Below are positions 1 through 11,100 of a stretch of DNA of 64,000 bases, piece after piece. The number at the start of each line of letters is the position of its first letter. Positions within the stretch are counted from its first letter, which is position 1. The notes under the pieces are model-generated. The model had not been told where the DNA came from. It ran no database searches and worked only from the letters and a program-made list of their open reading frames with translations. Source of the stretch: Channallabes apus (lineage: Eukaryota > Chordata > Actinopteri > Siluriformes > Clariidae). The translations under genes were made by a program, and so were the position numbers. The DNA lies in assembly GCA_030522415.1 (NCBI GenBank), contig CM060127.1:10862707-10926706 (forward strand). The letters run 5' to 3'.

Positions 1-226
1 TCTCACTCACTTTCATGCACAAGACGGTGAGATAAAGCGTTTGCTGCGTTCTTAGCTCTCTACGAGCTCAGGAAAGCGGTTTTCTCACACAGCTAATGTA
101 TAGTTATGTAAAACAAACAAAATGAGTTTGTATTCATTTTTCTGGAACAAAATGAGAAAAAGAATAACAAAAAAGTTGTTTTTCAACATGTATGCCAATA
201 ATGCATTACTGTATTGAAAATGATCA
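1..226 (+). repeat. Representative satellite monomer (type A-like)
   Basis: This copy serves as the coordinate frame for the other entries. Offsets 1-22 are the head, which varies by type. Offsets 23-88 are the near-invariant core. Offsets 89-226 are the A+T-rich tail, where most type-diagnostic changes lie: agctaatg or aactaatg, aaaatgag or aaattgag, ctgg or cagg or cttcctgg, and gtaggcc or gtatgcc or gtatgcaaag. By my count the core is 33/66 G+C and the rest of a type B copy is 43/160. The next copy (227-452) differs from this one essentially only at gtatgcc versus gtaggcc. The start phase is arbitrary, because a tandem repeat has no intrinsic first base. Confidence 0.95.
23..88. repeat. 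Conserved satellite core with nested inverted repeats (first copy)
   Basis: This 66-bp segment recurs almost unchanged in every monomer. It holds all five CpG dinucleotides of the unit. It contains an outer inverted repeat, gtgaga at 27-32 with tctcac at 83-88. It also contains an inner imperfect hairpin, cttagctc at 51-58 and gagctcag at 64-71 around the loop tctac (7 of 8 positions pair). Exceptions seen are gctttctac in H monomers, gctccctac in the 13066 copy, a one-base deletion in gcggtttctc (36051 copy), gttgtctc (38079 copy), ggctttctc (56574 copy), and gcgctctac in two edge copies (62438 and 62689). The role is unknown. A protein-binding site, a structured transcript element, or simply the best-homogenised segment are all possible. 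Confidence 0.85.
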
Positions 227-3150
227 TCTCACTCACTTTCATGCACAAGACGGTGAGATAAAGCGTTTGCTGCGTTCTTAGCTCTCTACGAGCTCAGGAA
301 AGCGGTTTTCTCACACAGCTAATGTATAGTTATGTAAAACAAACAAAATGAGTTTGTATTCATTTTTCTGGAACAAAATGAGAAAAAGAATAACAAAAAA
401 GTTGTTTTTCAACATGTAGGCCAATAATGCATTACTGTATTGAAAATGATCATCTCATTCACTTTCATGCACAAGACGGTGAGATAAAGCGTTTGCTGCG
501 TTCTTAGCTTTCTACGAGCTCAGGAAAGCGGTTTTCTCACACAGCTAATGCATAGTTATGTAAAACAAACAAAATGAGTTTGTATTCATTTTTCTGGAAC
601 AAAATGAGAAAATGATAAAAAGTTGTTTTTCAACATGTATGCCAATAATGCATTACTGTATTGAAAATGATCATCTCATTCACTTTCATGCACAAGACGG
701 TGAGATAAAGCGTTTGCTGCGTTCTTAGCTTTCTACGAGCTCAGGAAAGCGGTTTTCTCACACAGCTAATGCATAGTTATGTAAAACAAACAAAATGAGT
801 TTGTATTCATTTTTCTGGAACAAAATGAGAAAAAGATAAAAAGTTGTTTTTCAACATGTATGCCAATAATGCATTACTGTATTGAAAATGATCATCTCAT
901 TCACTTTCATGCACATGACGGTGAGATAAAGCGTTTGCTGCGTTCTTAGCTCTCTACGAGCTCAGGAAAGCGGTTTTCTCACACAACTAAGGTATAGTTA
1001 TGTAAATAAACAAAATGAGTTTGTATTCATTTTTCTGGAACAAAATGAGAAAAAGAATAACAAAAAAGTTGTTTTTCAACATGTATGCCAATAATGCATT
1101 AATGTATTGAAAATTATCTCATTCACTTTCATGCACAAGACGGTGAGATAAAGCGTTTGCTGCGTTCTTAGCTCTCTACGAGCTCAGGAAAGCGGTTTTC
1201 TCACACAGCTAATGTATAGTTATGTAAAACAAACAAAATGAGTTTGTATTCATTTTTCTGGAACAAAATGAGAAAAAGAATAACAAAAAAGTTGTTTTTC
1301 AACATGTAGGCCAATAATGCATTACTGTATTGAAAATGATCATCTCATTCACTTTCATGCACAAGACGGTGAGATAAAGCGTTTGCTGCGTTCTTAGCTC
1401 TCTACGAGCTCAGGAAAGCGGTTTTCTCACACAACTAATGTATAGTTATGTAAAACAAACAAAATGAGTTTGTATTCATTTTTCTGGAACAAAATGAGAA
1501 AAAGAATAACAAAAAAGTTGTTTTTCAACATGTAGGCCAATAATGCATTACTGTATTGAAAATGATCATCTCATTCACTTTCATGCACAAGACGGTGAGA
1601 TAAAGCGTTTGCTGCGTTCTTAGCTCTCTACGAGCTCAGGAAAGCGGTTTTCTCACACAACTAATGTATAGTTATGTAAAACAAACAAATTGAGTTTGTA
1701 TTCATTTTTCTGGAACAAAATGAGAAAAAGAATAACAAAAAAGTTGTTTTTCAACATGTATGCCAATAATGCATTACTGTATTGAAAATGATCATCTCAC
1801 TCACTTTCATGCACAAGACGGTGAGATAAAGCGTTTGCTGCGTTCTTAGCTCTCTACGAGCTCAGGAAAGCGGTTTTCTCACACAGCTAATGTATAGTTA
1901 TGTAAAACAAACAAAATGAGTTTGTATTCATTTTTCTGGAACAAAATGAGAAAAAGAATAACAAAAAAGTTGTTTTTCAACATGTAGGCCAATAATGCAT
2001 TACTGTATTGAAAATGATCATCTCATTCACTTTCATGCACAAGACGGTGAGATAAAGCGTTTGCTGCGTTCTTAGCTCTCTACGAGCTCAGGAAAGCGGT
2101 TTTCTCACACAACTAATGTATAGTTATGTAAAACAAACAAAATGAGTTTGTATTCATTTTTCTGGAACAAAATGAGAAAAAGAATAACAAAAAAGTTGTT
2201 TTTCAACATGTAGGCCAATAATGCATTACTGTATTGAAAATGATCATCTCATTCACTTTCATGCACAAGACGGTGAGATAAAGCGTTTGCTGCGTTCTTA
2301 GCTCTCTACGAGCTCAGGAAAGCGGTTTTCTCACACAACTAATGTATAGTTATGTAAAACAAACAAATTGAGTTTGTATTCATTTTTCTGGAACAAAATG
2401 AGAAAAAGAATAACAAAAAAGTTGTTTTTCAACATGTATGCCAATAATGCATTACTGTATTGAAAATGATCATCTCACTCACTTTCATGCACAAGACGGT
2501 GAGATAAAGCGTTTGCTGCGTTCTTAGCTCTCTACGAGCTCAGGAAAGCGGTTTTCTCACACAGCTAATGTATAGTTATGTAAAACAAACAAAATGAGTT
2601 TGTATTCATTTTTCTGGAACAAAATGAGAAAAAGAATAACAAAAAAGTTGTTTTTCAACATGTAGGCCAATAATGCATTACTGTATTGAAAATGATCATC
2701 TCATTCACTTTCATGCACAAGACGGTGAGATAAAGCGTTTGCTGCGTTCTTAGCTCTCTACGAGCTCAGGAAAGCGGTTTTCTCACACAACTAATGTATA
2801 GTTATGTAAAACAAACAAAATGAGTTTGTATTCATTTTTCAGGAACAAAATTAGAAAAAGATGAACAAAAAAGTTGTTTTTCAACATGTATGCCAATAAT
2901 GCATTACTGTATTGAAAATGATCATCTCATTCACTTTCATGCACAAGACGGTGAGATAAAGCGTTTGCTGCGTTCTTAGCTCTCTACGAGCTCAGGAAAG
3001 CGGTTTTCTCACACAACTAATGTATAGTTATGTAAAACAAACAAATTGAGTTTGTATTCATTTTTCTGGAACAAAATGAGAAAAAGAATAACAAAAAAGT
3101 TGTTTTTCAACATGTATGCCAATAATGCATTACTGTATTGAAAATGATCA
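227..3150 (+). repeat. 2,924-bp direct duplication, copy 1 (13 monomers)
   Basis: The order is A, H1, H2, I, A, B, C, A, B, C, A, G, C. Each H and I monomer start here (453, 674, 895) has a counterpart exactly 2,924 bp downstream (3377, 3598, 3819), including the 5-bp and 4-bp length variants. The one difference of type is at 2699, a G monomer here but a B monomer in copy 2 (5623). Confidence 0.85.
453..1116 (+). repeat. H1-H2-I short-monomer block, copy 1
   Basis: Three shortened monomers stand in a row (221, 221, 222 bp). H1 and H2 share gctttctac in the core and aatgcatag just after it, and have lost five bases in the A-rich tail. I has cacatgacgg, aactaagg, gtaaataaac and a 3-bp loss before the next monomer (attatctc instead of attatcatctc). 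The block recurs at 3377-4040. Reduced H2-I pairs are at 12171-12613, 18484-18929, 20960-21402 and 27044-27486. Confidence 0.85.
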
Positions 3151-6074
3151 TCTCACTCACTTTCATGCACAAGACGGTGAGATAAAGCGTTTGCTGCGTT
3201 CTTAGCTCTCTACGAGCTCAGGAAAGCGGTTTTCTCACACAGCTAATGTATAGTTATGTAAAACAAACAAAATGAGTTTGTATTCATTTTTCTGGAACAA
3301 AATGAGAAAAAGAATAACAAAAAAGTTGTTTTTCAACATGTAGGCCAATAATGCATTACTGTATTGAAAATGATCATCTCATTCACTTTCATGCACAAGA
3401 CGGTGAGATAAAGCGTTTGCTGCGTTCTTAGCTTTCTACGAGCTCAGGAAAGCGGTTTTCTCACACAGCTAATGCATAGTTATGTAAAACAAACAAAATG
3501 AGTTTGTATTCATTTTTCTGGAACAAAATGAGAAAATGATAAAAAGTTGTTTTTCAACATGTATGCCAATAATGCATTACTGTATTGAAAATGATCATCT
3601 CATTCACTTTCATGCACAAGACGGTGAGATAAAGCGTTTGCTGCGTTCTTAGCTTTCTACGAGCTCAGGAAAGCGGTTTTCTCACACAGCTAATGCATAG
3701 TTATGTAAAACAAACAAAATGAGTTTGTATTCATTTTTCTGGAACAAAATGAGAAAAAGATAAAAAGTTGTTTTTCAACATGTATGCCAATAATGCATTA
3801 CTGTATTGAAAATGATCATCTCATTCACTTTCATGCACATGACGGTGAGATAAAGCGTTTGCTGCGTTCTTAGCTCTCTACGAGCTCAGGAAAGCGGTTT
3901 TCTCACACAACTAAGGTATAGTTATGTAAATAAACAAAATGAGTTTGTATTCATTTTTCTGGAACAAAATGAGAAAAAGAATAACAAAAAAGTTGTTTTT
4001 CAACATGTATGCCAATAATGCATTAATGTATTGAAAATTATCTCATTCACTTTCATGCACAAGACGGTGAGATAAAGCGTTTGCTGCGTTCTTAGCTCTC
4101 TACGAGCTCAGGAAAGCGGTTTTCTCACACAGCTAATGTATAGTTATGTAAAACAAACAAAATGAGTTTGTATTCATTTTTCTGGAACAAAATGAGAAAA
4201 AGAATAACAAAAAAGTTGTTTTTCAACATGTAGGCCAATAATGCATTACTGTATTGAAAATGATCATCTCATTCACTTTCATGCACAAGACGGTGAGATA
4301 AAGCGTTTGCTGCGTTCTTAGCTCTCTACGAGCTCAGGAAAGCGGTTTTCTCACACAACTAATGTATAGTTATGTAAAACAAACAAAATGAGTTTGTATT
4401 CATTTTTCTGGAACAAAATGAGAAAAAGAATAACAAAAAAGTTGTTTTTCAACATGTAGGCCAATAATGCATTACTGTATTGAAAATGATCATCTCATTC
4501 ACTTTCATGCACAAGACGGTGAGATAAAGCGTTTGCTGCGTTCTTAGCTCTCTACGAGCTCAGGAAAGCGGTTTTCTCACACAACTAATGTATAGTTATG
4601 TAAAACAAACAAATTGAGTTTGTATTCATTTTTCTGGAACAAAATGAGAAAAAGAATAACAAAAAAGTTGTTTTTCAACATGTATGCCAATAATGCATTA
4701 CTGTATTGAAAATGATCATCTCACTCACTTTCATGCACAAGACGGTGAGATAAAGCGTTTGCTGCGTTCTTAGCTCTCTACGAGCTCAGGAAAGCGGTTT
4801 TCTCACACAGCTAATGTATAGTTATGTAAAACAAACAAAATGAGTTTGTATTCATTTTTCTGGAACAAAATGAGAAAAAGAATAACAAAAAAGTTGTTTT
4901 TCAACATGTAGGCCAATAATGCATTACTGTATTGAAAATGATCATCTCATTCACTTTCATGCACAAGACGGTGAGATAAAGCGTTTGCTGCGTTCTTAGC
5001 TCTCTACGAGCTCAGGAAAGCGGTTTTCTCACACAACTAATGTATAGTTATGTAAAACAAACAAAATGAGTTTGTATTCATTTTTCTGGAACAAAATGAG
5101 AAAAAGAATAACAAAAAAGTTGTTTTTCAACATGTAGGCCAATAATGCATTACTGTATTGAAAATGATCATCTCATTCACTTTCATGCACAAGACGGTGA
5201 GATAAAGCGTTTGCTGCGTTCTTAGCTCTCTACGAGCTCAGGAAAGCGGTTTTCTCACACAACTAATGTATAGTTATGTAAAACAAACAAATTGAGTTTG
5301 TATTCATTTTTCTGGAACAAAATGAGAAAAAGAATAACAAAAAAGTTGTTTTTCAACATGTATGCCAATAATGCATTACTGTATTGAAAATGATCATCTC
5401 ACTCACTTTCATGCACAAGACGGTGAGATAAAGCGTTTGCTGCGTTCTTAGCTCTCTACGAGCTCAGGAAAGCGGTTTTCTCACACAGCTAATGTATAGT
5501 TATGTAAAACAAACAAAATGAGTTTGTATTCATTTTTCTGGAACAAAATGAGAAAAAGAATAACAAAAAAGTTGTTTTTCAACATGTAGGCCAATAATGC
5601 ATTACTGTATTGAAAATGATCATCTCATTCACTTTCATGCACAAGACGGTGAGATAAAGCGTTTGCTGCGTTCTTAGCTCTCTACGAGCTCAGGAAAGCG
5701 GTTTTCTCACACAACTAATGTATAGTTATGTAAAACAAACAAAATGAGTTTGTATTCATTTTTCTGGAACAAAATGAGAAAAAGAATAACAAAAAAGTTG
5801 TTTTTCAACATGTAGGCCAATAATGCATTACTGTATTGAAAATGATCATCTCATTCACTTTCATGCACAAGACGGTGAGATAAAGCGTTTGCTGCGTTCT
5901 TAGCTCTCTACGAGCTCAGGAAAGCGGTTTTCTCACACAACTAATGTATAGTTATGTAAAACAAACAAATTGAGTTTGTATTCATTTTTCTGGAACAAAA
6001 TGAGAAAAAGAATAACAAAAAAGTTGTTTTTCAACATGTATGCCAATAATGCATTACTGTATTGAAAATGATCA
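3151..6074 (+). repeat. 2,924-bp direct duplication, copy 2 (13 monomers)
   Basis: The order is A, H1, H2, I, A, B, C, A, B, C, A, B, C, in register with 227-3150 at an offset of 2,924 bp. The B at 5623 replaces the G of copy 1, so either a later conversion changed one monomer or the duplication ended within the ABC run, where offsets are indistinguishable. Confidence 0.8.
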
Positions 6075-8108
6075 TCTCACTCACTTTCATGCACAAGACG
6101 GTGAGATAAAGCGTTTGCTGCGTTCTTAGCTCTCTACGAGCTCAGGAAAGCGGTTTTCTCACACAGCTAATGTATAGTTATGTAAAACAAACAAAATGAG
6201 TTTGTATTCATTTTTCTGGAACAAAATGAGAAAAAGAATAACAAAAAAGTTGTTTTTCAACATGTAGGCCAATAATGCATTACTGTATTGAAAATGATCA
6301 TCTCATTCACTTTCATGCACAAGACGGTGAGATAAAGCGTTTGCTGCGTTCTTAGCTCTCTACGAGCTCAGGAAAGCGGTTTTCTCACACAACTAATGTA
6401 TAGTTATGTAAAACAAACAAAATGAGTTTGTATTCATTTTTCTGGAACAAAATGAGAAAAAGAATAACAAAAAAGTTGTTTTTCAACATGTAGGCCAATA
6501 ATGCATTACTGTATTGAAAATGATCATCTCATTCACTTTCATGCACAAGACGGTGAGATAAAGCGTTTGCTGCGTTCTTAGCTCTCTACGAGCTCAGGAA
6601 AGCGGTTTTCTCACACAACTAATGTATAGTTATGTAAAACAAACAAATTGAGTTTGTATTCATTTTTCTGGAACAAAATGAGAAAAAGAATAACAAAAAA
6701 GTTGTTTTTCAACATGTATGCCAATAATGCATTACTGTATTGAAAATGATCATCTCACTCACTTTCATGCACAAGACGGTGAGATAAAGCGTTTGCTGCG
6801 TTCTTAGCTCTCTACGAGCTCAGGAAAGCGGTTTTCTCACACAGCTAATGTATAGTTATGTAAAACAAACAAAATGAGTTTGTATTCATTTTTCTGGAAC
6901 AAAATGAGAAAAAGAATAACAAAAAAGTTGTTTTTCAACATGTAGGCCAATAATGCATTACTGTATTGAAAATGATCATCTCATTCACTTTCATGCACAA
7001 GACGGTGAGATAAAGCGTTTGCTGCGTTCTTAGCTCTCTACGAGCTCAGGAAAGCGGTTTTCTCACACAACTAATGTATAGTTATGTAAAACAAACAAAA
7101 TGAGTTTGTATTCATTTTTCTGGAACAAAATGAGAAAAAGAATAACAAAAAAGTTGTTTTTCAACATGTAGGCCAATAATGCATTACTGTATTGAAAATG
7201 ATCATCTCATTCACTTTCATGCACAAGACGGTGAGATAAAGCGTTTGCTGCGTTCTTAGCTCTCTACGAGCTCAGGAAAGCGGTTTTCTCACACAACTAA
7301 TGTATAGTTATGTAAAACAAACAAATTGAGTTTGTATTCATTTTTCTGGAACAAAATGAGAAAAAGAATAACAAAAAAGTTGTTTTTCAACATGTATGCC
7401 AATAATGCATTACTGTATTGAAAATGATCATCTCACTCACTTTCATGCACAAGACGGTGAGATAAAGCGTTTGCTGCGTTCTTAGCTCTCTACGAGCTCA
7501 GGAAAGCGGTTTTCTCACACAGCTAATGTATAGTTATGTAAAACAAACAAAATGAGTTTGTATTCATTTTTCTGGAACAAAATGAGAAAAAGAATAACAA
7601 AAAAGTTGTTTTTCAACATGTAGGCCAATAATGCATTACTGTATTGAAAATGATCATCTCATTCACTTTCATGCACAAGACGGTGAGATAAAGCGTTTGC
7701 TGCGTTCTTAGCTCTCTACGAGCTCAGGAAAGCGGTTTTCTCACACAACTAATGTATAGTTATGTAAAACAAACAAAATGAGTTTGTATTCATTTTTCTG
7801 GAACAAAATGAGAAAAAGAATAACAAAAAAGTTGTTTTTCAACATGTAGGCCAATAATGCATTACTGTATTGAAAATGATCATCTCATTCACTTTCATGC
7901 ACAAGACGGTGAGATAAAGCGTTTGCTGCGTTCTTAGCTCTCTACGAGCTCAGGAAAGCGGTTTTCTCACACAACTAATGTATAGTTATGTAAAACAAAC
8001 AAATTGAGTTTGTATTCATTTTTCTGGAACAAAATGAGAAAAAGAATAACAAAAAAGTTGTTTTTCAACATGTATGCCAATAATGCATTACTGTATTGAA
8101 AATGATCA
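4041..8108 (+). repeat. Six consecutive 678-bp A-B-C trimers
   Basis: Trimers start at 4041, 4719, 5397, 6075, 6753 and 7431, all exactly 678 bp apart. The first has an attcac head on its A monomer and the rest have actcac. I saw almost no differences between corresponding monomers, so this is the most recently homogenised run of simple trimers in the window. Confidence 0.85.
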
Positions 8109-11100
8109 TCTCACTCACTTTCATGCACAAGACGGTGAGATAAAGCGTTTGCTGCGTTCTTAGCTCTCTACGAGCTCAGGAAAGCGGTTTTCTCACACAA
8201 CTAAGGTATAGTTATGTAAATAAACAAAATGAGTTTGTATTCATTTTTCTGGAACAAAATGAGAAAAAGAATAACAAAAAAGTTGTTTTTCAACATGTAT
8301 GCCAATAATGCATTACTGTATTGAAAATGATCATCTCATTGACTTTCATGCACAAGACGGTGAGATAAAGCGTTTGCTGCGTTCTTAGCTCTCTACGAGC
8401 TCAGGAAAGCGGTTTTCTCACAAAACTAATGTATAGTTATGTAAAACAAACAAAATGAGTTTGTATTCATTTTTCTGGAACAAAATGAGAAAAAGAACAA
8501 AAAAGTTGTCTTTCAACATGTATGCAAAGAATGCATTAATGTATTGAAAATTATCATCTCTTTCACTTTCATGCTCAAGACGGTGAGATAAAGCGTTTGC
8601 TGCGTTCTTAGCTCTCTACGAGCTCAGGAAAGCGGTTTTCTCACACAACTAATGTATAGTTATGTAAAACAAACAAAATGAGTTTGTATTCATTTCTTCC
8701 TGGAACAAAATGAGAAAAAGAATAACAAAAAAGTTGTTTTTCAACATGTATGCAAAGAATGCATTAATGTATTGAAAATTATCATCTCATTCACTTTCAT
8801 GCACAAGACGGTGAGATAAAGCGTTTGCTGCGTTCTTAGCTCTCTACGAGCTCAGGAAAGCGGTTTTCTCACACAACTAATGTATAGTTATGTAAAACAA
8901 ACAAAATGAGTTTGTATTCATTTTTCAGGAACAAAATTAGAAAAAGATGAACAAAAAAGTTGTTTTTCAACATGTATGCCAATAATGCATTACTGTATTG
9001 AAAATGATCATCTCATTCACTTTCATGCACAAGACGGTGAGATAAAGCGTTTGCTGCGTTCTTAGCTCTCTACGAGCTCAGGAAAGCGGTTTTCTCACAC
9101 AACTAATGTATAGTTATGTAAAACAAACAAATTGAGTTTGTATTCATTTTTCTGGAACAAAATGAGAAAAAGAATAACAAAAAAGTTGTTTTTCAACATG
9201 TATGCCAATAATGCATTACTGTATTGAAAATGATCATCTCACTCACTTTCATGCACAAGACGGTGAGATAAAGCGTTTGCTGCGTTCTTAGCTCTCTACG
9301 AGCTCAGGAAAGCGGTTTTCTCACACAGCTAATGTATAGTTATGTAAAACAAACAAAATGAGTTTGTATTCATTTTTCTGGAACAAAATGAGAAAAAGAA
9401 TAACAAAAAAGTTGTTTTTCAACATGTAGGCCAATAATGCATTACTGTATTGAAAATGATCATCTCATTCACTTTCATGCACAAGACGGTGAGATAAAGC
9501 GTTTGCTGCGTTCTTAGCTCTCTACGAGCTCAGGAAAGCGGTTTTCTCACACAACTAATGTATAGTTATGTAAAACAAACAAAATGAGTTTGTATTCATT
9601 TTTCTGGAACAAAATGAGAAAAAGAATAACAAAAAAGTTGTTTTTCAACATGTAGGCCAATAATGCATTACTGTATTGAAAATGATCATCTCATTCACTT
9701 TCATGCACAAGACGGTGAGATAAAGCGTTTGCTGCGTTCTTAGCTCTCTACGAGCTCAGGAAAGCGGTTTTCTCACACAACTAATGTATAGTTATGTAAA
9801 ACAAACAAATTGAGTTTGTATTCATTTTTCTGGAACAAAATGAGACAAAGAATAACAAAAAAGTTGTTTTTCAACATGTATGCCAATAATGCATTACTGT
9901 ATTGAAAATGATCATCTCACTCACTTTCATGCACAAGACGGTGAGATAAAGCGTTTGCTGCGTTCTTAGCTCTCTACGAGCTCAGGAAAGCGGTTTTCTC
10001 ACACAACTAAGGTATAGTTATGTAAATAAACAAAATGAGTTTGTATTCATTTTTCTGGAACAAAATGAGAAAAAGAATAACAAAAAAGTTGTTTTTCAAC
10101 ATGTATGCCAATAATGCATTACTGTATTGAAAATTATCATCTCATTGACTTTCATGCACAAGACGGTGAGATAAAGCGTTTGCTGCGTTCTTAGCTCTCT
10201 ACGAGCTCAGGAAAGCGGTTTTCTCACAAAACTAATGTATAGTTATGTAAAACAAACAAAATGAGTTTGTATTCATTTTTCTGGAACAAAATGAGAAAAA
10301 GAATAACAAAAAAGTTGTTTTTCAACATGTAGGCCAATAATGCATTACTGTATTGAAAATGATCATCTCATTCACTTTCATGCACAAGACGGTGAGATAA
10401 AGCGTTTGCTGCGTTCTTAGCTCTCTACGAGCTCAGGAAAGCGGTTTTCTCACACAACTAATGTATAGTTATGTAAAACAAACAAATTGAGTTTGTATTC
10501 ATTTTTCTGGAACAAAATGAGACAAAGAATAACAAAAAAGTTGTTTTTCAACATGTATGCCAATAATGCATTACTGTATTGAAAATGATCATCTCACTCA
10601 CTTTCATGCACAAGACGGTGAGATAAAGCGTTTGCTGCGTTCTTAGCTCTCTACGAGCTCAGGAAAGCGGTTTTCTCACACAACTAAGGTATAGTTATGT
10701 AAATAAACAAAATGAGTTTGTATTCATTTTTCTGGAACAAAATGAGAAAAAGAATAACAAAAAAGTTGTTTTTCAACATGTATGCCAATAATGCATTACT
10801 GTATTGAAAATGATCATCTCATTGACTTTCATGCACAAGACGGTGAGATAAAGCGTTTGCTGCGTTCTTAGCTCTCTACGAGCTCAGGAAAGCGGTTTTC
10901 TCACAAAACTAATGTATAGTTATGTAAAACAAACAAAATGAGTTTGTATTCATTTTTCTGGAACAAAATGAGAAAAAGAACAAAAAAGTTGTCTTTCAAC
11001 ATGTAGGCCAATAATGCATTACTGTATTGAAAATGATCATCTCATTCACTTTCATGCACAAGACGGTGAGATAAAGCGTTTGCTGCGTTCTTAGCTCTCT

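Larger units (their letters stand above)
1..8108 (+). repeat. Array domain I: A-B-C trimer region with H-I blocks
   Basis: The monomer order is A, A, H1, H2, I, A, B, C, A, B, C, A, G, C, A, H1, H2, I, A, B, C, then repeated ABC. The 678-bp trimer is the basic higher-order unit. Copies of a type match almost perfectly between trimers, while the three types differ from each other at several fixed sites, which is the signature of amplification as trimers. The domain ends at 8109, where the first D monomer (aactaagg, gtaaataaac) appears. Confidence 0.85.

Noticed and set aside
23..88. CENP-B box in the core
   Set aside because: The required ttcg and cggg elements are not in the monomer on either strand; the resemblance is limited to aaagcgg.
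23..88. tRNA-derived unit or Pol III promoter
   Set aside because: The minus strand has a vague D-arm likeness (gagctc, gtagag) and a closing stem, but there is no B box of the ggttcgaatcc type and no plausible anticodon or T arms.
1..226. Satellite hammerhead ribozyme
   Set aside because: Some satellites encode hammerheads, but I find no ctganga followed by gaaa in the right arrangement on either strand of the monomer.
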